NCBI RefSeq assembly: GCF_003129565.1 | Contig: NZ_QETF01000014.1 | Coordinates: 18,510-82,509, forward strand | Length of the DNA stretch: 64,000 bases | Reading direction: 5' to 3' | Source: Salibaculum griseiflavum | GTDB taxonomy: Bacteria > Pseudomonadota > Alphaproteobacteria > Rhodobacterales > Rhodobacteraceae | Shown here: positions 15,798-25,818 of the stretch, one piece after another | How positions within the stretch are numbered: the stretch's first letter is position 1 | Layout of the letters: every line of letters begins with the position of its first letter | Translations under genes and position numbers: made by a program | The notes under the pieces: model-generated | Database searches by the model: none | The model's input: the letters and a program-made list of their open reading frames with translations, nothing else | What the model was told of the DNA's origin: nothing

Positions 15798-15855
15798 GGG
15801 CTCTGCCCCGTCCGCCCTGCGGGCGGACTCCCCGGAGTATTTTTGGCGAGATGAG
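15797..15855. repeat. Dispersed intergenic repeat, copy 1
   Basis: A GGGGCTCTGCCCC hairpin, a second stem (GTCCGCC/GGCGGAC) and CCCCGGAGTATTTTTGGCGAGATGA. The same layout (GC hairpin, second stem, CCGGGATATTTT-like tail) recurs at 25366-25422 and, inverted, at 25548-25613 and 42575-42645. The first stem plus T-run may act as terminator for the mttB-like gene. Confidence 0.6.
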
Positions 15856-15964
15856 AGAGCGGACGCCCCGGTCTCTTGGTTACATAATATTAAGGTTAAT
15901 GCGCGATGCTGGAGACACGGTACAGGCTGGAGAGCCGATGACCGTGCGAGGTGAGGGCCGACTG

Positions 15965-16025
15965 CCCGATCCGGGGCGAAATGGGGCCTGCTCTCATTTC
16001 GCCCCAAATACTCCCGCCGGAGGCA
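15965..16025. repeat. Dispersed intergenic repeat, inverted copy 2
   Basis: GGGGCGAAATG and CATTTCGCCCC form a hairpin, followed by AAATACTCCCGCCGGAGGC, the reverse complement of the GCCTCCGGCGGGAGTATTT form of the same repeat class. It lies 3' of anmK on the minus strand and may terminate it. Confidence 0.5.
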
Positions 16026-16068
16026 TCCGCGCGTGCCACGGGCACGCGGCTTTGGCGGGGGCGCGACG

Positions 16069-17169
16069 TCAGCCCTTTCGCGGCTTGCTCAGCGTGCCAC
16101 CGCCCACCGCCGCACGCACCCCTGTCGTTCCGGGACAAGACGTCGGCAGGCCGCGCGCAACCCGGACGGCAAGAAAGGCGAATGCCTGCGCCTCCAACAT
16201 GTCACCGTCCAGGCCAACGGCTTCGATCGGTGCCACGGGCATGTCGGCCGCCGCAGAAATCATCGCCATCAGCGTGCGGTTGTGTCGGCCTCCGCCGGTG
16301 ACCAGAAGCCGCTCGGGCGGGGCAGGACATTGATCCAGCCCTTGGGCAACCGACGCCGCGACACAGGCCGACAAGGTAGCCGCCGCATCGCCATCTGCCA
16401 GCCGGGATACCGCTTGCGACAATGACCTGAAATCGTTTCTGTCCAGGGACTTGGGCGGCATCCTGTAGAAATAGGGCGAGGAAAGGAAGTCGGTCACGAC
16501 GGCCGCGTCCACCTCTCCGGTCGCCGCAAGGGCACCATCCTCATCACATGCCAGACCGCGCCGCGCCCGCATCAGATCGTTGATCGGCGCATTGGCCGGA
16601 CCGGTATCGAAAGCCAGAAGCGCCCCCTCTACCTCGGGCGCGGCTTTCGACGGGTCGATCCATGTCAGATTGCCGACCCCGCCAAGGTTCAGGACAGCCA
16701 GCGGCCCCTCGGCCCCGATCCACTTGGCCAGTGCGAAATGGTAGAACGGCGCCAGCGGCGCGCCCTCGCCGCCCATCTCCACGTCCGTGCTGCGGAAATC
16801 CCAGACCACAGGCACCCCCAGCACCTCGGCCAGCACCGCGCCATCACCGATCTGATGGGTGCCGCGCCCACGCGGCTCGTGCGCAAGGGTCTGGCCGTGA
16901 AAGCCGACCAGCGCCACCTCGTCCAGCCCGGCCAGCGCCTGGGCATGGACGGTTTCCACGATCTCGGCGGCCTGCGCCACGTCCTCGCCCGGCCATTTTC
17001 CCAGCGCGGCACTCAGAACCGCCTGCTGGTCGGCGGAATACGGCAGGAACCGGCTTGGTCCGAACCCGAAAATGGCCTCCCCATCGGTCTCGATCACCGC
17101 CGCATCGACCCCGTCCAGCGATGTGCCCGACATGGCGCCCGCAACGCGCACCGCCCCCGCCTTCAACAT
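16069..17169 (-). CDS. anmK: Anhydro-N-acetylmuramic acid kinase
   Basis: Phosphorylates and opens 1,6-anhydro-MurNAc from peptidoglycan turnover to MurNAc-6-phosphate. The 366-residue protein has the sugar-kinase signatures [15 protein letters not shown] (residues 11-25), [11 protein letters not shown] with [19 protein letters not shown] and [14 protein letters not shown]. The start at MLKAGAV is preceded by AGAGGA; a longer frame upstream looks non-coding. Divergent from tyrS with 62 bases between, the usual arrangement in this bacterial group. Confidence 0.96.
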   Translation of the reverse strand: MLKAGAVRVAGAMSGTSLDGVDAAVIETDGEAIFGFGPSRFLPYSADQQAVLSAALGKWPGEDVAQAAEIVETVHAQALAGLDEVALVGFHGQTLAHEPRGRGTHQIGDGAVLAEVLGVPVVWDFRSTDVEMGGEGAPLAPFYHFALAKWIGAEGPLAVLNLGGVGNLTWIDPSKAAPEVEGALLAFDTGPANAPINDLMRARRGLACDEDGALAATGEVDAAVVTDFLSSPYFYRMPPKSLDRNDFRSLSQAVSRLADGDAAATLSACVAASVAQGLDQCPAPPERLLVTGGGRHNRTLMAMISAAADMPVAPIEAVGLDGDMLEAQAFAFLAVRVARGLPTSCPGTTGVRAAVGGGTLSKPRKG

Positions 17170-17231
17170 CCGCTTTTCCTCTGCCGTCTCGCGTCCTATA
17201 GAGTGCGCCGAACGCAACGCGGGGACAAGAC

Positions 17232-18485
17232 ATGACCTACCATCCCAAGTCCGATTTCATGGCCACCATGATCGCGCGCGGCTTCCTGGCCGATTGCACG
17301 GACTATCAAGGCCTTGACGAGGCATTGAGCAAGGGGGTCGTGCCCGCCTATATCGGCTTCGACGCCACGGCGAAATCGCTTCACGTCGGCAGCCTGATCC
17401 AGATCATGATGCTGCGCTGGCTGCAAAAGACCGGGCACCAGCCCATTACCCTGATGGGAGGCGGCACGACCAAGGTCGGGGACCCGTCGTTCCGCGCCGA
17501 TGAACGCCCCCTTCTGACCCCGGCGCAGATCGATGACAATATCGCCGGGATCAAGCGGGTCTTCGCCGCCTATATCGACTATGACACCGGCGCCCCCAAC
17601 GCGGCGCTGATGCTGAACAATGCCGAATGGCTGGACGACCTGAACTACCTCGATTTCCTGCGCGATATCGGGCGGCATTTCAGCGTCAACCGGATGCTGT
17701 CCTTCGAGAGCGTGAAATCGCGGCTGGACCGGGAGCAATCGCTGAGCTTCCTCGAATTCAACTACATGATCCTGCAAGCCTACGATTTCCTTGAATTGAA
17801 CCGGCGCTATGGCTGCCTGTTGCAGATGGGCGGGTCGGACCAATGGGGCAATATCGTCAACGGGATCGACCTGACCCGCCGGGTGCTGGATCACGAGATC
17901 TACGGGCTGACCTCGCCGCTTCTGACCACGTCTGACGGCAAGAAGATGGGCAAGTCGGCCAGCGGCGCGGTGTGGCTGAATTCCGAGATGCTGTCGCCCT
18001 ACGAATTCTGGCAGTTCTGGCGCAACACCACCGACGCGGATACCGGCCGGTTCCTGAAGCTTTACACCGAATTGCCGGTGGAGGAATGCGATCGGCTGGG
18101 GGCGCTCGGCGGGTCCGAGATCAACGAGGCCAAGATCATCCTGGCCAACGAGGTGACGGCGCTGCTGCATGGGGCCGACGCCGCGAAGGCCGCCGAGGCC
18201 ACCGCGCGCGAGGTCTTCGAGAAAGGCGGCGCAGGCGGTGACCTGCCGACCCTGACGCTGGGCGCCGACGAGATCGGTGACGGGATTTCCGTGGTGCAGC
18301 TGATCGTGCGCTCGGGCCTGGCCGCATCGGGCAAGGAGGCCAAGCGTCTGATTGCCGATAACGGCGCCAAGCTGGACGATGCACCGCTGAACGATGCGGG
18401 CCGGATGATCACCGCCGCCGACCTGGCCCGCCCGATCAAGCTGTCGGCGGGCAAGAAGCGCCACGCGATGGTCGAACTGGGCTAG
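17232..18485 (+). CDS. tyrS: Tyrosyl-tRNA synthetase
   Basis: Charges tRNA-Tyr. The 417-residue class I enzyme has HVGSL (HIGH equivalent, residues 51-55), the tyrosine pocket segments [10 protein letters not shown] and [16 protein letters not shown] (KMSKS equivalent, about 237-241) and a C-terminal S4 RNA-binding domain ([22 protein letters not shown]). Its TAG stop shares CTAG with the stop of the convergent small membrane protein gene. Confidence 0.97.
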   Translation: MTYHPKSDFMATMIARGFLADCTDYQGLDEALSKGVVPAYIGFDATAKSLHVGSLIQIMMLRWLQKTGHQPITLMGGGTTKVGDPSFRADERPLLTPAQIDDNIAGIKRVFAAYIDYDTGAPNAALMLNNAEWLDDLNYLDFLRDIGRHFSVNRMLSFESVKSRLDREQSLSFLEFNYMILQAYDFLELNRRYGCLLQMGGSDQWGNIVNGIDLTRRVLDHEIYGLTSPLLTTSDGKKMGKSASGAVWLNSEMLSPYEFWQFWRNTTDADTGRFLKLYTELPVEECDRLGALGGSEINEAKIILANEVTALLHGADAAKAAEATAREVFEKGGAGGDLPTLTLGADEIGDGISVVQLIVRSGLAASGKEAKRLIADNGAKLDDAPLNDAGRMITAADLARPIKLSAGKKRHAMVELG

Positions 18486-18610
18486 AAGACGGCCCAGTCC
18501 AGAAGGGCGAGCAGCGCGCCACCGGCCAGCGCACAGGCCGCCGCGACCAGGGCTGCGGCGAGCGGTGTCGGGCGCGGCGGAGGGATCGAGAGCCCATAAA
18601 CCCTTGTCAT
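18482..18610 (-). CDS. Small single-pass membrane protein (42 aa)
   Basis: Starts [17 protein letters not shown] and continues into one hydrophobic helix (about residues 17-38, [20 protein letters not shown]) ending DWAVF. Short cytosolic proline-rich head, likely inner-membrane anchor. Tail-to-tail with tyrS in a shared CTAG. Family and function unknown; too short for standard gene callers but well formed. Confidence 0.6.
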   Translation of the reverse strand: MTRVYGLSIPPPRPTPLAAALVAAACALAGGALLALLDWAVF

Positions 18611-18617
18611 GGCCCCA

Positions 18618-18632
18618 TTAACCGCGCCTTAG
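18618..18632. promoter_or_regulatory. Possible CtrA site TTAA-N7-TTAG
   Basis: Matches 7 of 8 specified bases of TTAA-N7-TTAA, in the 45-base gap between the divergent small membrane protein and FemAB-like genes. Weak on its own. Confidence 0.3.
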
Positions 18633-18655
18633 GTTTCCATTGGCTTAACGGGGCC

Positions 18656-19444
18656 ATGGATTCTGCTCTGCAACAATCCTCGGAATTCGAACGCGGCCTG
18701 CTGGCCTGCGGGCAGGCGCCGTGGCGTGGGCCGGGCGGGCTGATGCTGCGCCGCCGTCTGCCTCTCATCGGATGGCACGGGGTGCTCTCGCGCAGCGACG
18801 TGACCTGTCCGGATAGACTGCGAACCGCGCGGCGTATGGGCCTGCGCATCGTCAATGCCGAGCGGGCCGCTCCCCGCATCCTGCGCGCGGCGGGGTTTCG
18901 TCAGATCCTGACCCCGGTCCACATTGCCGAACTGCCATTAAAGGGCGACCTGAGAGCGGCGATGCACCAGAAGTGGCGCAACCGCCTGCGTCGAGCCGAA
19001 GCGGCCGGCCTGAGTCTAAGACATGACGCCTGGACAGGCGCGCCCCATTGGCTGATCGCGCATGAGGTCGCGCAACGTGACCAACGCCGCTATGCCGCCC
19101 TGCCCGTGCCCATTGTCGCGGCCATCGCCCGCGAAACCCCGGGCTGCGCCCGCATCGTCGAAGCCTGGGAAGGCACCAGCCCGATCGCTGGCATGCTGAT
19201 CCTGCGGCACGGTGCGCGGGCCACCTATCAGGTGGGCTGGACATCCGAGCGGGGCCGCGCGCTGAATGCCCATTGCCTGACATTGTTCGAGGCGGCCCGC
19301 TGGCTGGCCGATCATGGCCACAGGCTGCTGGAGCTCGGGGCGATCGAAACCGAGCGCAATCCGGGCCTGGCCCGCTTCAAGCTGGGCACCGGGGCGCGGG
19401 CCCGCGCCCTAGGCGGCACGTGGCTGGCCATTCCCGGCCTGTAG
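18656..19444 (+). CDS. GNAT/FemAB-like acyltransferase
   Basis: A 262-residue protein with a C-terminal GNAT-type fold: MHQKWRNRLRRAEAAGLSLRHD, the turn GMLILRHGARATYQVGWTSERGRALNAHCLTLFEAARWLADHG and LELGAIETERNPGLARFKLGTG, which resembles the FemAB-type acyltransferase pattern for peptidoglycan or amino-acid transfer. The N-terminal 90 residues lack known motifs. Substrate unknown. Upstream of the Fur-family gene by 60 bases, same strand. Confidence 0.7.
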   Translation: MDSALQQSSEFERGLLACGQAPWRGPGGLMLRRRLPLIGWHGVLSRSDVTCPDRLRTARRMGLRIVNAERAAPRILRAAGFRQILTPVHIAELPLKGDLRAAMHQKWRNRLRRAEAAGLSLRHDAWTGAPHWLIAHEVAQRDQRRYAALPVPIVAAIARETPGCARIVEAWEGTSPIAGMLILRHGARATYQVGWTSERGRALNAHCLTLFEAARWLADHGHRLLELGAIETERNPGLARFKLGTGARARALGGTWLAIPGL

Positions 19445-19504
19445 GATCACTGCCGAAATCGGGGCTGGCGACCCCCTGCCCGATCTTCTAAAGATCGCGG
19501 CGAG

Positions 19505-19927
19505 ATGACCCAGACGATCCTCGACAGATGCGAAGCGCGCGGCCTGCGCCTGACCGATCAGCGCCGGACCATCGCCGGTGTGCTGGAGCAGGCCGAGGAC
19601 CACCCGGATGTCGAGGAATTGCACGTGCGTGCCACCCGCATCGACCCGGGCATTTCGCTGGCCACGGTCTATCGCACGGTCAAGCTTTTCGAGGAAGAAG
19701 GCATTCTCGACCGTCTGGATTTCGGCGACGGCCGCGCCCGCTACGAGGCGGCCGACCGAGAGCACCATGACCACCTGATCGACCTTGAAACCGGCGCGGT
19801 GATCGAATTCGTCGATGACGAGATCGAGGCGCTTCAGGAAAAGATCGCCCGCAAGCTGGGCTATCGCCTCAAGGGCCACCGGCTGGAGCTTTACGGCGTG
19901 CCCCTCAAGCGAGGCAACACCAAGTGA
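19505..19927 (+). CDS. Fur family transcriptional regulator (Fur/Mur type)
   Basis: A 140-residue metal-responsive repressor. Winged helix ISLATVYRTVKLFEEEGIL (about 50-68) is the DNA-recognition helix; metal-binding EHHDHLIDLETGAVIEFVDDEIE follows. The C-terminal CxxC pairs of Zur/PerR are absent, consistent with the alphaproteobacterial Fur that acts mainly as the manganese regulator Mur in Rhodobacteraceae. Which metal it senses is inference. Its stop overlaps the GTG start of the next transporter gene (GTGA). Confidence 0.9.
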   Translation: MTQTILDRCEARGLRLTDQRRTIAGVLEQAEDHPDVEELHVRATRIDPGISLATVYRTVKLFEEEGILDRLDFGDGRARYEAADREHHDHLIDLETGAVIEFVDDEIEALQEKIARKLGYRLKGHRLELYGVPLKRGNTK

Positions 19928-20795
19928 ACAACATCATCGGCGCCTTGTGGATGATCCTGGCCATGGCCCTGTTCGCCCTGGTCGATACCTGTATCAAGCT
20001 GGCCACCGAATCCGTGCCCCGCGCCCAGGTCGTCGTGGTGATCGGCGCGGTGGGGCTACTGGTCTTCGCCTTGGCCGCGCGGGCGCGGGGGCTGAAACCA
20101 CTCCCGGCCGAAGTGTTTCGCGGCCCGTCCCTGCTGCGGGCGGCGGGCGAGGCCGGAGCCACCACCTGTTTCGTCTTTTCCCTGTCCGAGGTGGACCTGT
20201 CGCTGTTCACCACCATCGTGCAGGCCAATCCGCTTCTGGTCGTGCTGGGCGCAGCACTGTTCTTGGGCGAGCCCGTGGGCTGGCGGCGCTGGTCGGCGAT
20301 CGTCCTCGGCATGGTCGGGGTGCTGATCGTATTGCGGCCCACCGGGGCCGATTTCAACGTTTTCGCGCTACTGGTGTTCCTTGGCGTGCTCTCGCAGGCG
20401 ATCCGTGACCTGGCCACGCGCCGCGTGGCGCCCGGGATCCACACACTGCAATTGTCCTGCGGATCCTACCTGGGGCTGATCGCCGCCGGGTTCGTCATCG
20501 GCATCGCCCAGAACACGCCACCGATCCGCCCCGAGGGGATGGCCTGGCTCTACCTGTTCGGGGCCGCGGGCCTCTTCATGCCCGCGATCTATTCGATGGT
20601 CGCCTCGATGCGCGTGGGCGAGGTCGGCTTCGTCGCGCCCTTCCGCTACAGCCGCATCCTGTTCGGGCTAGGGCTGGGCGTCTTCATCTTCGGCGAACGG
20701 CTCGACACCTATACATTGGCCGGCGCGACACTTATCGTCGGGACCGGGCTCTATTCCTTCTGGCGCGAGACCCGGCAGGGCGCGACGGCCCGCTG

Positions 20796-20796
<1 letters not shown>
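19924..20796 (+). CDS. DMT superfamily (EamA) transporter 1
   Basis: A 290-residue inner-membrane protein with ten hydrophobic helices arranged as two EamA repeats (about residues 5-140 and 150-285). GTG start overlapping the fur-family stop. Substrate unknown. It is followed by a paralogous transporter whose ATG overlaps its stop (TGATG); the pair could form a heterodimer or be a duplication. Confidence 0.88.
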
Positions 20797-23010
<2,214 letters not shown>

Positions 23011-23038
23011 GACCTCGCACTTCATCACGCGTTTCACT

Positions 23039-23072
23039 AGGCTCTTCGTGGCGCTGCCACGGAGAGCCTTTT
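23039..23072 (+). terminator. Intrinsic terminator of eno
   Basis: GGCTCTTCGTGGC pairs with GCCACGGAGAGCC (13 base pairs, one G-U) around a GCT loop and is followed by TTTT. The 3' arm contains GGAGAG, the apparent Shine-Dalgarno of the acetyltransferase gene whose ATG follows at once. Confidence 0.8.
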
Positions 23073-23073
23073 C

Positions 23074-23589
23074 ATGACCAAAGCCCGGATCATCCCGCCC
23101 GAAACCTCGCAGGATATCGACGCCGTGCAAAAACTGTGCTGGGACTACCGGGACTACCTGATCGGCCTGTCGCCCTTTGACGCGCAGCTGATCGAACTGT
23201 TCTACCCGCAGGACAAATACGCCGCCCTTATGGACAGGGTTGCGGAAGAGCATGCCCCGCCCACGGGGCTGATCCGGCTTGCCAAGCTGGGCGAGGCGCC
23301 TGTCGGATGCGGCATGGTTCATTCGCTGCCCGATGGCTCTGCCGAGATCAAACGCGTCTATGTAACCGAGGCCGCGCGGGGCACCGGCACGGGCTATGCG
23401 ATCATGAATGCACTGATCGAAGGATGCCGCGATCTGGGATTCGAGCGCATCCTGATGGACACCTCGAAGCCGCTGGAGGCCGCGCAGCGCCTATACCTCT
23501 CCATGGGGTTCAAGCGTCGCGGACCCTATCAGGATGTGCCCCCCATCGCAGAGGGGCACATGCTATATTTCGAGATGGACCTGTCCTGA
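23074..23589 (+). CDS. GNAT family N-acetyltransferase
   Basis: A 171-residue protein with the acetyl-CoA-binding region IKRVYVTEAARGTGTGYAIMNALI (motif A, R/QxxGxG/A as RGTGTG) near residues 89-113 and MDTSKPLEAAQRLYLSMGFKRRGPY, the conserved motif B. Substrate not predictable. The start codon sits right after the eno terminator U-run, so expression may depend on read-through or a weak internal promoter. Confidence 0.88.
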   Translation: MTKARIIPPETSQDIDAVQKLCWDYRDYLIGLSPFDAQLIELFYPQDKYAALMDRVAEEHAPPTGLIRLAKLGEAPVGCGMVHSLPDGSAEIKRVYVTEAARGTGTGYAIMNALIEGCRDLGFERILMDTSKPLEAAQRLYLSMGFKRRGPYQDVPPIAEGHMLYFEMDLS

Positions 23590-23593
23590 CCTG

Positions 23594-23863
23594 TCAGGGA
23601 CAGGGCGCGGTGTAATAGGTGCCGTCCCCGCGGGCATAGGCGCAGGTCTGGCCGTTCTGATTCTGGGCCACGACCGTGCCGGCCGCTGCGCCACCCAGCG
23701 CGGCGATCAGGCGCCAGTCATCATCCGCCTGAAGCACATCGGCGGCGATCAGGCCGGCGGCCGCGCCCCCGGCAAGCCCAACGACGGTGCGCTGCTCGGC
23801 GGTCAGGTTCTCGCAGGCTGTCAGGCCCAACACTCCAACAAATGCGATAATCAGGGGTCTCAT
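23594..23863 (-). CDS. Small glycine-zipper lipoprotein
   Basis: An 89-residue envelope protein. Signal peptide with lipobox LGLTAC puts the lipidated Cys at residue 17. The mature part has Gly-Ala-rich repeats VVGLAGGAAAGLIAADV and LIAALGGAAAGTVVAQN typical of glycine-zipper 2TM/YMGG families. GGAGGATTTCC before the ATG is an excellent ribosome site and fixes the start. Tail-to-tail with the acetyltransferase gene, 4 bases apart. Confidence 0.88.
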   Translation of the reverse strand: MRPLIIAFVGVLGLTACENLTAEQRTVVGLAGGAAAGLIAADVLQADDDWRLIAALGGAAAGTVVAQNQNGQTCAYARGDGTYYTAPCP

Positions 23864-24051
23864 GGAAATCCTCCTTGCCCAGTCTTGGCGCCAGTCCGGC
23901 GCTGTCCGCAAACCCTCTGCGATGGGCCTCTCGCTCGCGACCGGTTCCGACTCCGGTGGCCGTTTTTCCGAGGATTCTTGCCCAAAGGGGGCTGTCGCGA
24001 CGGCAGGAAATTGCCAAAATGAGCCTCGGACCGTCAAACAGGTGAGCCATC

Positions 24052-24747
24052 ATGCCCCAGGCCTTGATCTTCGATGTCTTCGGCACCTGCGTGGATTGGC
24101 GCAGCAGTATTGCACGTGCCGTCGCCAAGGCCCTGCCCGGCCTGGACGCCGTCGCCTTCGCGGATGCATGGCGCGCCGAATACCAGCCCGCGATGGAACG
24201 GGTCCGCAGCGGTGGCCGGGGCTATGTGCCCCTGGACGACCTGCACCTCGAAAATCTGCACCGTGTGGCCGCGCGGTTCGGGGTCAGTGCCCCCGACCAC
24301 CTCGCCACGGCGTGGGAAAGGCTGGATCCCTGGCCCGATGTGCCCCCTGGGCTGGCGACCTTGCACCGGACCCATATCCTCGCCCCCTGTTCCAACGGGT
24401 CCATCGCGATGATGGCGCGACTCGCCCGTCATGCCGCCCTGCCCTGGGATTGCATCCTTGGCGCCGAGATCGCCCGCGACTACAAGCCCAAACCGCAAGT
24501 CTATCTGGCCAGTTGCACGGCGCTGCGTCTGCCACCGGAGCACGTCATGATGGTGGCCGCGCATAATGACGACCTGGCCGCGGCGCGGGCGGCGGGTCTG
24601 GGCACGGCGTTCGTGGCCCGGCCCACCGAGCATGGGCCCGGCCAGACAAGCGACCTGCATCCCAGCGCCGACTGGGACATTGTCGCACCGGATTTCGAAG
24701 CCCTTGCGGCCCGGCTTCAGGCGGACACGAACCGCCCTGGCCCATAG
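24052..24747 (+). CDS. Haloacid dehalogenase type II family HAD hydrolase
   Basis: A 231-residue HAD enzyme. Nucleophile Asp8 in FDVFGTCVDWR, motif II Ser in APCSNGS, motif III Lys in DYKPKPQVY and motif IV in MMVAAHNDDLAAAR. The FDVFGTxVDWR start is characteristic of (S)-2-haloacid dehalogenases, but many such paralogues are not halidohydrolases. Monocistronic. Confidence 0.88.
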   Translation: MPQALIFDVFGTCVDWRSSIARAVAKALPGLDAVAFADAWRAEYQPAMERVRSGGRGYVPLDDLHLENLHRVAARFGVSAPDHLATAWERLDPWPDVPPGLATLHRTHILAPCSNGSIAMMARLARHAALPWDCILGAEIARDYKPKPQVYLASCTALRLPPEHVMMVAAHNDDLAAARAAGLGTAFVARPTEHGPGQTSDLHPSADWDIVAPDFEALAARLQADTNRPGP

Positions 24748-24932
24748 GGCGCGACCAGCGCCCCAGCTCCTGCGATCGCGTGCCGCATTCCCGCGCAACC
24801 ACCGCCTCTGACGCGACAGCGACTAGAGTCACTCCGGAAGGCATCACAGCCCAGAACAGCCTCTCGGGCCCGCCTGCCCCGATCGCCTTGTGCCCCATTG
24901 CATGCCCCGCGCCGGCTTTCTAGGCTCAAAGG

Positions 24933-25355
24933 ATGACCGAGGCCGATCGCATCATCAAGCAGCTGGATCTCGCGCCGCATCCCGAGGGCGGGCATTATCG
25001 CCAGACCTGGCAGGCCGACGCCGACACCGGCCGCCCGGCCGGCACCTGCATCTACTTTCTGCTCAAGGCCGGGGAGCGCAGCCACTGGCACAGGGTGGAC
25101 GCTGCCGAAATCTGGCATTTCTACGCGGGCGCGCCACTGATCCTCTCCCTGGCCGAAACGGACACCGGCCCCAGGGCCGATCACCGTCTTGGTCCGGGCC
25201 TAAACACGGGCGAGCGACCACAATTGATCGTGCCGCCGCAGTGGTGGCAGGCCGCGCGCAGCACCGGCGACTGGACGCTTGTGGGATGCACCGTCAGCCC
25301 GGGCTTTCAATTCGACGGTTTCACCCTCGCCCCACCGGACTTCGAGATCGGCTAG
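24933..25355 (+). CDS. Cupin domain protein, DUF985 family
   Basis: A 140-residue single-domain beta-barrel cupin. PHPEGGHYRQTWQ at the start, metal-site motif WHRVDAAEIWHFYAGAPL in the middle and WTLVGCTVSPGFQFDGFTLAPP near the end match the DUF985/YML079-like family. Function unknown. Followed directly by intergenic repeats. Confidence 0.9.
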   Translation: MTEADRIIKQLDLAPHPEGGHYRQTWQADADTGRPAGTCIYFLLKAGERSHWHRVDAAEIWHFYAGAPLILSLAETDTGPRADHRLGPGLNTGERPQLIVPPQWWQAARSTGDWTLVGCTVSPGFQFDGFTLAPPDFEIG

Positions 25356-25365
25356 CGCAAGGGGG

Positions 25366-25422
25366 GCGCTGCCCCCGTCCCGCGATGCGGGACTCCCCCG
25401 GGATATTTTCGGTCCAAAGAAA
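25366..25422. repeat. Dispersed intergenic repeat, copy 3
   Basis: A GGGGGCGCTGCCCCC-type hairpin, GTCCCGC/GCGGGAC stem, then CCCCCGGGATATTTTCGGTCC and AAAGAAA. The final 26 bases (25397-25422) recur inverted at 25548-25573 with one mismatch, 125 bases apart. Confidence 0.7.
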
Positions 25423-25547
25423 GGCCCCGGCAGAGGGTCACCAGGTGCCGTGCCAGGGCCCGGAGCTTTCTCCGGACACGGTCATCGGCGTCCCCGCCTG
25501 TACCGCTCCGGGAGGATCTCCGATTCCGGTTAATGAATCCCTACCGT

Positions 25548-25613
25548 TTTCTTTGGACTGAAAATATCCCGGGGTGAATTGGCCGCAGGCCAAGAGGGGC
25601 AGAGCCCCTGCCC
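25548..25613. repeat. Dispersed intergenic repeat, copy 4 (inverted)
   Basis: Inverted partner of copy 3. Bases 25563-25613 are 50/51 identical to 42591-42641 in the trpD-trpC interval, ending in the AGGGGCAGAGCCCCT hairpin. Confidence 0.75.
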
Positions 25614-25639
25614 GGTCGGCTCGGGCGCAGCCCGAGACG

Positions 25640-25664
25640 AAAAAAACGAGGGCCGAGGCCCCCG
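25640..25664 (-). terminator. Intrinsic terminator downstream of nrdJ
   Basis: On the minus strand CGGGGGCC and GGCCCTCG form an 8-base-pair stem (one G-U) followed by seven T. It lies 2 bases after the stop of the in-frame open stretch downstream of nrdJ. Confidence 0.7.
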
Positions 25665-25818
25665 TTCAAGTTTCGCCGTCCAAGCTCACTTCTTTGTACC
25701 GCCCGGTTTCTGCCTGCGGCCTGGACGTCGGCGGCACGAGCGCACCCGCGCCGGACCCCTTTGGAACGCCGTGACGTTCCGGCGTGGCGGCCCCAATGGG
25801 ACCGTCACCCCCTGTTTC

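Larger units (their letters stand above)
25356..25818. other. Repeat-rich intergenic region between cupin gene and nrdJ
   Basis: 463 bases without a convincing standard gene. It holds two inverted copies of a dispersed repeat (25366-25422 and 25548-25613), the nrdJ terminator (25640-25664), and a 50-codon frame open downstream of the nrdJ stop. No promoter for another gene is clear. Confidence 0.7.
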
